Below, piece by piece: positions 1 to 8,123 of a stretch of 64,000 bases of DNA. The DNA is taken from assembly GCF_000424585.1 (NCBI RefSeq), contig NZ_AUKE01000014.1:47019-111018 (forward strand), in the 5' to 3' direction. This DNA comes from Butyrivibrio sp. MC2013 (lineage in GTDB: Bacteria > Bacillota > Clostridia > Lachnospirales > Lachnospiraceae). Made by a program: the position numbers and the translations under genes. The notes below the pieces were generated by a model, which made no database searches, was not told the DNA's origin, and saw nothing but the letters and a program-made list of their open reading frames with translations. Numbering within the stretch: the first letter of the stretch is position 1; each line of letters begins with the position of its first letter.

Positions 1-444
1 TCGTCACTGGTCCTAAGTGATGATCAAACAAGGTTGTATGTGCTGGATTCCCAGCTGGGTGCTATACAGACCTTTGAGATCACTGATTATGGCAGGAATC
101 TCCTGGGGGCTCTAAAGTCCCACTACTACGGCGATTCACAGGGAGCTGACAGGCAGTGGGAGAAAGTGCTTAGCTACAACTCACAAAGTGAAGAAGCCTG
201 CATCGGCCTTGGCAAGACCAGGCTCAGAAACGGTGATTACAAAGCTGCAATGAAGTATTTCAAACTGGGGAATTGCAGAAAGTATTACTCCAAAGCCTTT
301 TGGTTTTACAGAAAAGAATATATGCAGAAGAACTTTGCCAGATATATTCTTCTCATCATTATTCCCTGCGGCATAGCTGCTGCTGTAACTATCATCAGGA
401 GACTTAGGAAATGGGTAGGTGAAGTGAAGTGCAAAAATATCTAG
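1..444 (+). CDS. C-terminal part of a TPR-like membrane-anchored protein (5' end outside window)
   Basis: The reading frame is open from base 1, so only the last 147 codons are present. The visible part starts with a strand-rich stretch (DDQTRLYVLDSQLG) that would fit the end of a beta-propeller. A TPR-like helical pair follows (WEKVLSYNSQSEEACIGLGKTRLRN is split across the two helices), then one membrane segment near the C-terminus (ARYILLIIIPCGIAAAVTII). The stop overlaps the start of the Yip1 gene, so the two are co-translated. The exact family cannot be named from this fragment. From its position it probably belongs to the exported sugar-use locus that follows. Confidence 0.7.
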   Translation, partial: SSLVLSDDQTRLYVLDSQLGAIQTFEITDYGRNLLGALKSHYYGDSQGADRQWEKVLSYNSQSEEACIGLGKTRLRNGDYKAAMKYFKLGNCRKYYSKAFWFYRKEYMQKNFARYILLIIIPCGIAAAVTIIRRLRKWVGEVKCKNI

Positions 445-1052
445 ATAGTCTGCTATTTGGCTTTCATGTAATATTTCATCCCTTTGACGGATTCTGGGAT
501 CTTAAAAGAGAAAAAAGAGGGACCCTTAAAGCTGCTCTGACCTTTATTGTCCTGACTATTTGCATGTATACGATAGAAAAGCAGAATACCGGTTTTCTGT
601 TTAATACAAACCGTCTGGAGGAAGTGAATGTATTTGTTGATATCATCACCGTGGGTCTTATGTTTGTCCTTTGGTGTGTATCCAACTGGTGCCTGACTTC
701 TCTTATGGACGGAGAAGGCAGGATGCGGGATATAGCTATATATACCGCATATGCTGTGATTCCTCTTCTTATCATACAGTTTCCCCTGGTCGGAGTGAGC
801 CATTTCATCACCCTGGAAGAGGGCACCTTCTATTATGTTTTTAGAAATATCAGCTATATCTGGGCTTTGGCTCTGCTCCTTGCAGGAATGAGCCAGACTC
901 ATCAGTACAGCATGAAAAAGACCTTATTTACCACTCTTTTGACCTTGCTGGGAATGATGATAATCACCTTCATAGCACTGTTATTTTTCAGCGTATTGAA
1001 CCAGATATTCGTATTTGTTTTATCCGTTTATAAAGAGATCAGATTCAGATAG
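429..1052 (+). CDS. Yip1-family integral membrane protein
   Basis: This 207-residue protein has about five hydrophobic segments and the Yip1-type opening (HPFDGFWDLKREKRGTLKAA shows the usual short cytosolic helix before the first membrane span). It starts at GTG 429, overlapping the previous gene by 16 bases. I recall Yip1-family proteins sitting next to DUF5696 and sugar ABC transporter genes in other Firmicutes, but their role there is unknown. A plausible job is a membrane scaffold for the exported proteins or transporter; that is inference only. Confidence 0.75.
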   Translation: MQKYLDSLLFGFHVIFHPFDGFWDLKREKRGTLKAALTFIVLTICMYTIEKQNTGFLFNTNRLEEVNVFVDIITVGLMFVLWCVSNWCLTSLMDGEGRMRDIAIYTAYAVIPLLIIQFPLVGVSHFITLEEGTFYYVFRNISYIWALALLLAGMSQTHQYSMKKTLFTTLLTLLGMMIITFIALLFFSVLNQIFVFVLSVYKEIRFR

Positions 1053-1067
1053 GGGAGTGACCGGGCA

Positions 1068-3674
1068 ATGATAGATAAGAGAAGGAATAGGATAATGAAC
1101 TGCTGCATGGCCCTGATAATAGCAGGAAGTGGCCTTTTGGCAAATGCTATAAAGGCCTGTGCAGATGAGCCCCTTGGCACTTCTGACAGGCAGCAGGCAG
1201 AGGATGTCCTGTCTGATATGTCACTTGTGGCTTCTGACTCTGAGCTGGAGCTATATATAGATCCTGTCACAACAGCTCTTGCTGTGAGAGTGAAGGCCAG
1301 TGATGACTACTGGTTTTCCAATCCACCGGATTGTGATAATGACAGCCTGGCAGGCGAATATTACAAGGGACTGATGAAGTCCCAGCTTATTATCAATTAC
1401 TTTAATGACAAGGTCCAGGAACAGACCATGGACAGCTATAACGACTCTACCTTTAAGGGCCAGTTCAGTATAGAAAATATCGAGGGCGGTGTCAGGGTCT
1501 TATATGAAATAGGAGAGCTGACTGACAGGTATGTGGTCCCTGGCATTATCAGCAAGGATCGTTTTGAAAGCTATCTGTCCAAAATGGATGAAAAAGCAGC
1601 CAAAAAAACAAAACGAAATTACTATTACCTGGACCTTGATGAAATGCATAGGGAGTCAGAAAAAAAGGAATACCTGGAAAAATATCCTGTTCTAAGTGAA
1701 TACCCGGTATATGTTCTCAGCGAAGGCGTAAAGGATTACAAGCTGGAAGAGCTTACAGACTATTTTGAAGCTGCAGGCTATAGCAGAGAGGATATGCAAA
1801 ATGATAATGCCACTAACGGATATATAAACGAAAATGATAAAGCGTTTTTTTCTATTCCTGTTGAATACCGTATAGAAGATGGGGATTTTATTGCAGAAAT
1901 AATACCGGATGAAGTGGAATATGACAGTCAAAGCTTCTATTTGACTACTATTTCCCTGCTTCCATACTTTGGCGCTGCATCATCAGGGGAAGAGGGATAT
2001 ATCTTTGTCCCTGACGGATCGGGAGCACTTATTGATTTTGATAATGGCAAGCTATCCGGTACTGCGCCATACCTTGGCTATTGCTATGGAGAAGACAAGA
2101 CTGAGCTGGCTGATGATAACAAAAAGTCAGAGCTTGATCAGAAGCTGTCAGTCAAAATGCCTGTATTTGGGATCAAAAAAGAGGATAAGGCATTTCTGGC
2201 GATCATAGAAAAGGGAGATGCAAATGCCACTATAAAGGCGGATATCTCAGGAAGAACAGATGATCAGAATAAGTGCTATGCGCTGTTTGACTATCTGACC
2301 TATGGAAGCGTCACCATGGATGAAGTCCTTGGAGCCAACAGCTTTCAGATCTATTCAAAGCCTGTTTTTCCGGAGAATTACAAGCTAAGATATGAATTTC
2401 TCTATGGGGAAGATGCTGATTATTCCGGCATGGCAAGGTGTTACCGTGACTATCTTTTAAACAGAGATATGTTGGGCTCAAAAGTGGATAAGGATACTGT
2501 GCCTCTGTATATCAGCTTTATAGGCGGGGCTAAGAAGTGGGAATCGGTGCTGGGACTAAAGCACAAAGCGCTGAAAAAGCTGACCACCTATGAAGCTGCA
2601 AAAAAAGCTGCGCAAGGTCTGATGGATAAAGGCGTAGATAATATCAAAATATCTTATCTTGGATGGACCGGGGGCGGTTATAAGGGGAGTTCCCCTGTAG
2701 CAGCCAAGGCAGCAGGGCTCCTTGAGAGCAAGGGATTATCTATAAAAGAGTTTGGACAGCAGATGAAAGAGCTTGATATCCCGCTATTTTGGGAAAGCGA
2801 CTTTCAGTATGTATACAAGGACAAAATCCTGGATGGATATCAGGCAGAAAGACATAGTCCCAGATATTACGATAATACCATAGTGAATTCATATAAATAC
2901 ATGATCCCCAATAATATGCGGGATAAATCTGCTCCGGAAGCCCATATGATAAGCCCCTATTATCTGGAGGAGATCACAGGGGATTACATGAAGGCTACTG
3001 CCAAATATGCTCTGGACGGGCTTGGGATAGGTTATCTGGCTTCTGATCTATACGGTGATCACTATGAAGCGCATTACGTGGACCGGCAGAGCGCGGTCTA
3101 TAGAAACAGCCAGGCTCTTGAAACGCTGTCTGAACAATACGAGGGCAGGCTCCTTGGCCAGAATGCCAATGCCTATGGCTTTAAATATCTGTCAGACATA
3201 TTGGAAGCTCCTATGGACAGTAACAGGTGCCTGATCATTGACGAGGTGATCCCCTTTTATGAAATGGTCATACACGGATATATAAGCTACGCAGGTGATC
3301 CCATTAATCTGTCTGATGATATAGAGGGAAGCATATTGAAAAGTGTGGAGTGCGGAGCAGGCTTGTCATATTGCCTTATTACTGAAGACAGCTCTGTACT
3401 AAAGGATTCAGGCTTTGATGAGCTCTATTCCGTCAGCTTTGACGACTGGGAAGAAAAGATGGTGGATAGCTGGAGTCGTGCAAACTCTGTGCTGGAGCGG
3501 CTGATGGACAAGAAGATCTTAAAGCATGAAAAGCTCATGGATGGTCTCTACCGTACCAGCTACGAAAACGGAGCTTGTGTGCTGGTCAATTACAACAATA
3601 CAGACCTGAATATAGACGGACAGACTGTCAAGGCCCGTGATTTTATTCTCGATGAGGGAAATAACTATGAATAA
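1068..3674 (+). CDS. Large exported DUF5696-type protein, possible glycosidase
   Basis: This 868-residue protein has an N-terminal signal sequence (MALIIAGSGLLANAIKACA, cleavage near residue 32). The middle of the chain (about residues 480-760) reads like a TIM-barrel carbohydrate enzyme: alternating strand and helix segments with GVDNIKISYLGWTGGGY, IPLFWESDFQYVY and GIGYLASDLYGD. A short C-terminal beta-sandwich-like end follows (GACVLVNYNNTDLNIDGQTV). It is the size and character of DUF5696 proteins. The start ATG 1068 follows a GGGGAG site. Its stop overlaps the start of the permease gene, so it is in the same operon as a sugar transporter. Catalytic activity is not shown by the sequence alone. 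Confidence 0.7.
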   Translation: MIDKRRNRIMNCCMALIIAGSGLLANAIKACADEPLGTSDRQQAEDVLSDMSLVASDSELELYIDPVTTALAVRVKASDDYWFSNPPDCDNDSLAGEYYKGLMKSQLIINYFNDKVQEQTMDSYNDSTFKGQFSIENIEGGVRVLYEIGELTDRYVVPGIISKDRFESYLSKMDEKAAKKTKRNYYYLDLDEMHRESEKKEYLEKYPVLSEYPVYVLSEGVKDYKLEELTDYFEAAGYSREDMQNDNATNGYINENDKAFFSIPVEYRIEDGDFIAEIIPDEVEYDSQSFYLTTISLLPYFGAASSGEEGYIFVPDGSGALIDFDNGKLSGTAPYLGYCYGEDKTELADDNKKSELDQKLSVKMPVFGIKKEDKAFLAIIEKGDANATIKADISGRTDDQNKCYALFDYLTYGSVTMDEVLGANSFQIYSKPVFPENYKLRYEFLYGEDADYSGMARCYRDYLLNRDMLGSKVDKDTVPLYISFIGGAKKWESVLGLKHKALKKLTTYEAAKKAAQGLMDKGVDNIKISYLGWTGGGYKGSSPVAAKAAGLLESKGLSIKEFGQQMKELDIPLFWESDFQYVYKDKILDGYQAERHSPRYYDNTIVNSYKYMIPNNMRDKSAPEAHMISPYYLEEITGDYMKATAKYALDGLGIGYLASDLYGDHYEAHYVDRQSAVYRNSQALETLSEQYEGRLLGQNANAYGFKYLSDILEAPMDSNRCLIIDEVIPFYEMVIHGYISYAGDPINLSDDIEGSILKSVECGAGLSYCLITEDSSVLKDSGFDELYSVSFDDWEEKMVDSWSRANSVLERLMDKKILKHEKLMDGLYRTSYENGACVLVNYNNTDLNIDGQTVKARDFILDEGNNYE

Positions 3675-4575
3675 GAAAATGCTAATGCCAAAGAAGGAGA
3701 CCATAGCAGGATACATGTTTATCCTTCCATTCCTCATAGGATTTTTTGCCTTCTTTGTGCCCATGCTCATAAAATCTGTGATCTACAGCTTCAGCAATAT
3801 GACAGTGGAAAGCGGCGGTTATGTCCTGAGCGGTGCTGCATCTAACGGATTTGAACACTATATCAGAGCTCTTTTTATCGATCCGGATTATAACAGGGAT
3901 CTATTAAAGGCTGTAAAGGACATGTTTTTAAATGTGCCTTTGGTGCTTATATTCAGCTTTTTTGCAGCTAATCTCCTTAATCAGAAATTCAGGGGAAGAG
4001 GGATAGCCAGGAGTATATTTTTCTTTCCTGTGATACTCACATCAGGAATACTGATGAGCATAGAAGCTTCTGACCTTCTCATATCCACGCTGGGGCCGGA
4101 AAATGCCTTATCCGCAGATGATGCCAATACTGTATTTAACGTGTCTCGTTTTTTGATCGAATATACAGGACTTCCCACAGCCCTTGTCATGTATCTCTCA
4201 AAGTCTGTGCTGGGGATATATGACATAGTAGTGGCTTCCGGTGTGCAGATCCTCATATTTCTGGCAGGACTCCAGGGTATATCACCCAGCCTCTTTGAAG
4301 CTTCCAATATGGAAGGGGCTACTGCCTGGGAAAACTTTTGGAAGATCACCTTCCCTATGATCAGCCCGCTAATACTGGTCAATTCCATCTATACCATCAT
4401 AGATTCCTTTACCAGTGCGGGGAACGAGCTTATGACTGTCATAAAGAGGACCATATTTACGGATGTGAAATTTGGCTACGGCTCCGCCATGGCCTGGATC
4501 TACTTCCTGGTGATCGCCGTCCTTATCAGCTCCATAAGCGTAGTCGTAGCACGTAAAGTATTCTACATGGATTAA
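3667..4575 (+). CDS. Sugar ABC transporter permease (MalF/LplB type)
   Basis: This 302-residue membrane protein has about six spans and the EAA loop for ATPase contact (SLFEASNMEGATAWENFWKI, about residues 212-231). ATG 3667 is chosen because it follows GATGAGGG at a good distance and overlaps the upstream stop; a longer frame would start inside the DUF5696 gene. It would pair with the next permease to carry an oligosaccharide. No ATPase gene lies in the window, which is normal for Firmicutes that share one MsmK-type ATPase. Confidence 0.92.
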   Translation: MNKKMLMPKKETIAGYMFILPFLIGFFAFFVPMLIKSVIYSFSNMTVESGGYVLSGAASNGFEHYIRALFIDPDYNRDLLKAVKDMFLNVPLVLIFSFFAANLLNQKFRGRGIARSIFFFPVILTSGILMSIEASDLLISTLGPENALSADDANTVFNVSRFLIEYTGLPTALVMYLSKSVLGIYDIVVASGVQILIFLAGLQGISPSLFEASNMEGATAWENFWKITFPMISPLILVNSIYTIIDSFTSAGNELMTVIKRTIFTDVKFGYGSAMAWIYFLVIAVLISSISVVVARKVFYMD

Positions 4576-4583
4576 GAAGGTGC

Positions 4584-5552
4584 ATGGTTATGAATAAATA
4601 CAAAGTAAGAATCAGGCTGACACTGCCTGCTATGTCGCGTTTACTCTGGTCAATCGTGAGAGCGGTCATAGTTTTTGGGATATGCTTTGTGATCTTATAT
4701 CCGCTATATCTCAAATTATCCGTTTCCTTTATGGATGAAAAAGACCTATATGATGCGACGGTACATTACGTTCCCAAAAACTTTACCCTGGATAATTACA
4801 AGAGGGTATTAGCTGGCCTTGAATATGGCAGAGCCTTTATAAATACTCTTGCGCTCTCTGCGCTGGTATCAGGCCTGCAGCTGTTTGCCTGCATGCTCAC
4901 AGCATACGGTTTTGCAAGGTTTTACTTCCCTGGCAAAAATCTCTTGTTTGCATGCGTGATCTTCACCTTGATAGTACCGCCTCAGATAGTGATGCTGCCT
5001 ATGTTCATGAATTTCAGATTCTTTGATCTCTTTGGTCTGTTTAAGAGGGCTATGGGACACAGTCTGAATCTCATAGACACTCCCTGGCCCCTGATCATAC
5101 AGGCTATGACCTGCATGGGCTTTAAGAACGGGCTCTATATCTACATGCTGCGGCAGTATTTCAAGGGCCTGCCAAAAGAGCTGGAAGAGGCTGCCTTTGT
5201 GGATGGCTGCGGAAGATTTCGCACCTTTATCCAGATCATGCTCCCCAGCAGCGTGCCTATGATGGTCACAGTCTTCCTGTTTGGATTTGTATGGCAGTGG
5301 ACCGACTCTTTCTACGTGGGTATGTATCTGCCAAAGGCCTGCCTCTTCTCCAATCAGCTCAGCTCCCTGGCTCAGGTCATGGCAAGGCAGTACCAGAATA
5401 TGAGCGGCAGCATGAATTTCGTCAGTCCCGGCTTTGCATCAATGGTCAATAATACCGGTTCTATACTCATCATGCTTCCTCTTATCATATTGTATCTCTT
5501 TTGCCAGAGCTACTTCGTAGAGGGAATCGAACGCTCCGGCATCGTGGGATGA
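4584..5552 (+). CDS. Sugar ABC transporter permease (MalG/YtcP type)
   Basis: This 322-residue carbohydrate ABC permease has six spans and an EAA loop (LPKELEEAAFVDGCGRFRTF, about residues 198-217). It lies 8 bases after the first permease and is the second half of that pair. ATG 4584 and ATG 4590 are both possible; the AAGAAGG site at 4574-4580 is better spaced for 4590. An imperfect GC-rich hairpin follows the stop before the glucanase gene, so partial termination there is possible. Confidence 0.92.
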   Translation: MVMNKYKVRIRLTLPAMSRLLWSIVRAVIVFGICFVILYPLYLKLSVSFMDEKDLYDATVHYVPKNFTLDNYKRVLAGLEYGRAFINTLALSALVSGLQLFACMLTAYGFARFYFPGKNLLFACVIFTLIVPPQIVMLPMFMNFRFFDLFGLFKRAMGHSLNLIDTPWPLIIQAMTCMGFKNGLYIYMLRQYFKGLPKELEEAAFVDGCGRFRTFIQIMLPSSVPMMVTVFLFGFVWQWTDSFYVGMYLPKACLFSNQLSSLAQVMARQYQNMSGSMNFVSPGFASMVNNTGSILIMLPLIILYLFCQSYFVEGIERSGIVG

Positions 5553-5629
5553 GTTGAGGCGCTCCCTCCCTGGGCAGCGCAGCAGGGAAGTGATGGCAGT
5601 TTATCGGTAACTATATAACGGGAGGGATT

Positions 5630-6475
5630 ATGAAAAAGAGAGTAACAATTGTGGGAACAGCAATGCTATGTACCCTTTTCTTGGGGGCATGTGCAGGTAT
5701 AAAGGAGAATGAAGTGGAAAACGAGATCAAATACGATTACGAAAACCTGAATTATGAGCTGGTATGGTCTGATGAGTTTGATTATGAAGGCAGGCCTGAT
5801 CCTGAGAAATGGGGATATGAGACCGGCTATGTCAGAAATGATGAGCTCCAGTACTACACAGAGGGAGACAATGTCAAAGTCGAAGACGGTGTTATGAAGA
5901 TAGAGCTCAGAAAGGAAGAAGATGGCAAAATCACCTCTGCAAGTGTCATGAGTCAGTACAAGGGCGACTGGAAGTATTGCAAGGTAGAGGTATCTGCAAA
6001 GCTTCCTCTGGGTCTTGGTACATGGCCTGCCATATGGATGATGCCCACTGATTCTGTATATGGCGAGTGGCCAAAGTCCGGAGAAATAGACATTTGTGAA
6101 CATGTAGGCTGTGATCCCGGTGTGGTAGTGAGCACAGTACATACAGGCAAATACTGCGGAGACAGCAAAAAGAGTAATTGTATCAGGAAAAAGGATGTGA
6201 GCGAGGAGTTTCATCTTTACGGCCTGGAGTGGCTTCCTGACAAGATGATCTTTACAGTGGATGGCAAGGAAGTCCTTACATTTGACCCTCTGAAATATAA
6301 TGACGGACTTACAAGCGATATATGGCCCTTTGATCAGCGCTTTTATCTCATACTGAATCTGGCATACGGGGGAAGCTGGGGCGGTATGAACGGAGTGGAC
6401 GATTCATATTTTCCGGCTGAATATCAGATTGAATATGTTCGGGTATATCAGAGCCCGGAACTTCAAAAAAGATAA
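5630..6475 (+). CDS. GH16 endo-beta-glucanase (laminarinase type), lipoprotein
   Basis: This 281-residue protein starts with a lipoprotein signal (LGAC, Cys21), so it should sit on the outer face of the membrane. The GH16 catalytic motif is complete: GEIDICEHVG gives nucleophile Glu152, Asp154 and acid/base Glu157. The substrate-cleft signatures ELVWSDEFDYEG and GTWPAIWMMP are also present. The EIDxxE spacing without an extra residue fits laminarinase/lichenase relatives acting on beta-1,3 or mixed beta-1,3/1,4-glucan. It sits between the permeases and the binding protein, which suggests it cuts glucan at the cell surface and the transporter imports the products. Confidence 0.93.
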   Translation: MKKRVTIVGTAMLCTLFLGACAGIKENEVENEIKYDYENLNYELVWSDEFDYEGRPDPEKWGYETGYVRNDELQYYTEGDNVKVEDGVMKIELRKEEDGKITSASVMSQYKGDWKYCKVEVSAKLPLGLGTWPAIWMMPTDSVYGEWPKSGEIDICEHVGCDPGVVVSTVHTGKYCGDSKKSNCIRKKDVSEEFHLYGLEWLPDKMIFTVDGKEVLTFDPLKYNDGLTSDIWPFDQRFYLILNLAYGGSWGGMNGVDDSYFPAEYQIEYVRVYQSPELQKR

Positions 6476-6529
6476 TGAAAAAGTAGGGTTTTCATTATAA
6501 ATCACACAAAAGAGAAAGGAAAAGAAGGT

Positions 6530-8029
6530 ATGAAGAAGAAAATCGTGGCACTGGTGTTGTCCACCGCGCTAACGGCTTGTGCTGTGGCTTGCGGGGGCGA
6601 GGCAAAAAAGGATGAAGCAGCAAATTCAGGGGAGGAGTCGCTTGCTGCTAATGAAGCTATAGAAGAAGAGTCTTCTGAAACTCCTCAGGCTTCAGAACCG
6701 GAAGAGGAAGAAGAGACGGAAGAGACCTATGACTTTGGGGGAAGGGTTGTAAGGATCGGTTCGTATTATGACATGACTCCCGATCCCTCTCAGAATGAGT
6801 TTTCAAGAGCTTACTCAGAGAGGATCAAATATGTAGAGGACAACTATAACTGCAAGATCGAGTTTGTAAATCTTGGAGAGGATTACGAGAAGGCCTATAT
6901 CACTTCTGTACTGTCAGGTACTCCTGTGTGTGATGCGGGATATATCCTGACCTACAGGCTCCTTCCTTCTCTTATAGAGGGAGGTATTGCATATCCTATA
7001 AGTGATCTGGGCGTGATAGATTTTACAGAACCTCAGTATTCCCAGCCTGTAACAGAGGCTTGCACATACAAGGGCAAGGTATATGCTCTGGCTCAGACAA
7101 GTGCAGAATGCCGTTACGGCATCTTCTATAACAAGACTCTCTTTGAAAGGTACAATCTTCCTGACCTTTATGAGCTTTATACCAAGGGTGAATGGAATTG
7201 GGACAAGTTCAAGGAGATAGCCCTGGCAGGCAATCAGGATCTGGACGGAGATGGCGAATATGATATCCACGGTTTCAATGAGAGACTGAGTCTGGCATGG
7301 AACTATATGGCTTCCAATAATGCAGATGCTGTTAAGAGCACAGATGCAGGTATTGAGCTGGCTCTTGAGACTCCTGAAGCTATGCAGGCTCTTGAAGCCT
7401 ATGCTGATTTTATGCAGAATGTGCCTCACCTTAGCGGCTGGCTGGGCGACTGGCAGAGCCAGATCTGGGACTTTAGAGATGGCAATTCCTGCATGTGTCT
7501 CGAAGAGTGGTGGATCGCTCCCGAGTATCTGGATGAAATGGAAGATGATTGGAGCTTTGTTCCCTTCCCTATTGGACCAAACGGCAGCGAATATGTTTCC
7601 TATGGTAAAGAATCATCACCCCTTATGATTCTCAACGGAATAGAAAAGCCTGAAGAAGTGGCACAGATCATAGACCTGATCTATCAGAGCTTCGAAGATG
7701 AAGAAGATTGGAATGATGCTATCGAAGCAAAGTTTGAAGCAGATGCAGATGATGCAGGTGCTGTAGAAGTAGTAATGGATCTGAAGGATAAGATACAGAT
7801 CTCACCTATCCTTGGCTTTTCAGAGCTGGATTCTATGGTAAATGAGATGCTGACCACTATTGAATATGGTGAAAATACACCTGCCAATGCGCTTGAGAGC
7901 TACAGATCATCTCTTGAGGCTGCGGTAGAAGATATTAAGACCCATGATTATTCCAATGATCTTCAGGAAGAGATATCTGAAGAGGAGGCTGCGGAATCTG
8001 AAGAGGATACATCAGAGTCCGATGACTGA
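6530..8029 (+). CDS. Sugar ABC transporter extracellular solute-binding lipoprotein
   Basis: This 499-residue protein has a lipoprotein signal (LTAC, Cys17), then an acidic linker of about 45 residues rich in Glu and Ala, then a family-1 solute-binding fold (WNWDKFKEIAL, IYGF-like HGFNERLSLAW, FRDGNSCMCLEEWW). The C-terminus is also unusually acidic (EEEAAESEEDTSESDD). It lies downstream of the GH16 gene and is probably the binding protein for the two permeases at 3.7-5.5 kb. A strong terminator follows it. Confidence 0.9.
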   Translation: MKKKIVALVLSTALTACAVACGGEAKKDEAANSGEESLAANEAIEEESSETPQASEPEEEEETEETYDFGGRVVRIGSYYDMTPDPSQNEFSRAYSERIKYVEDNYNCKIEFVNLGEDYEKAYITSVLSGTPVCDAGYILTYRLLPSLIEGGIAYPISDLGVIDFTEPQYSQPVTEACTYKGKVYALAQTSAECRYGIFYNKTLFERYNLPDLYELYTKGEWNWDKFKEIALAGNQDLDGDGEYDIHGFNERLSLAWNYMASNNADAVKSTDAGIELALETPEAMQALEAYADFMQNVPHLSGWLGDWQSQIWDFRDGNSCMCLEEWWIAPEYLDEMEDDWSFVPFPIGPNGSEYVSYGKESSPLMILNGIEKPEEVAQIIDLIYQSFEDEEDWNDAIEAKFEADADDAGAVEVVMDLKDKIQISPILGFSELDSMVNEMLTTIEYGENTPANALESYRSSLEAAVEDIKTHDYSNDLQEEISEEEAAESEEDTSESDD

Positions 8030-8076
8030 GAGTAAGCTGTTGTAATGACATAAATTACACTAAAGGGCTTATAAGT

Positions 8077-8111
8077 GGAGGGGATGGTATTTCCAGCCCC
8101 TCCGTATTTTT
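8077..8111 (+). terminator. Rho-independent terminator after the binding-protein gene
   Basis: The arms GGAGGGG (8077-8083) and CCCCTCC (8097-8103) pair perfectly, with an inner TGG/CCA, and are followed by GTATTTTTG. It ends the binding-protein message only 13 bases before the GH3 start, so GH3 expression depends on readthrough or on a promoter overlapping this region. Confidence 0.85.
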
Positions 8112-8123
8112 GAAACGAGGACG

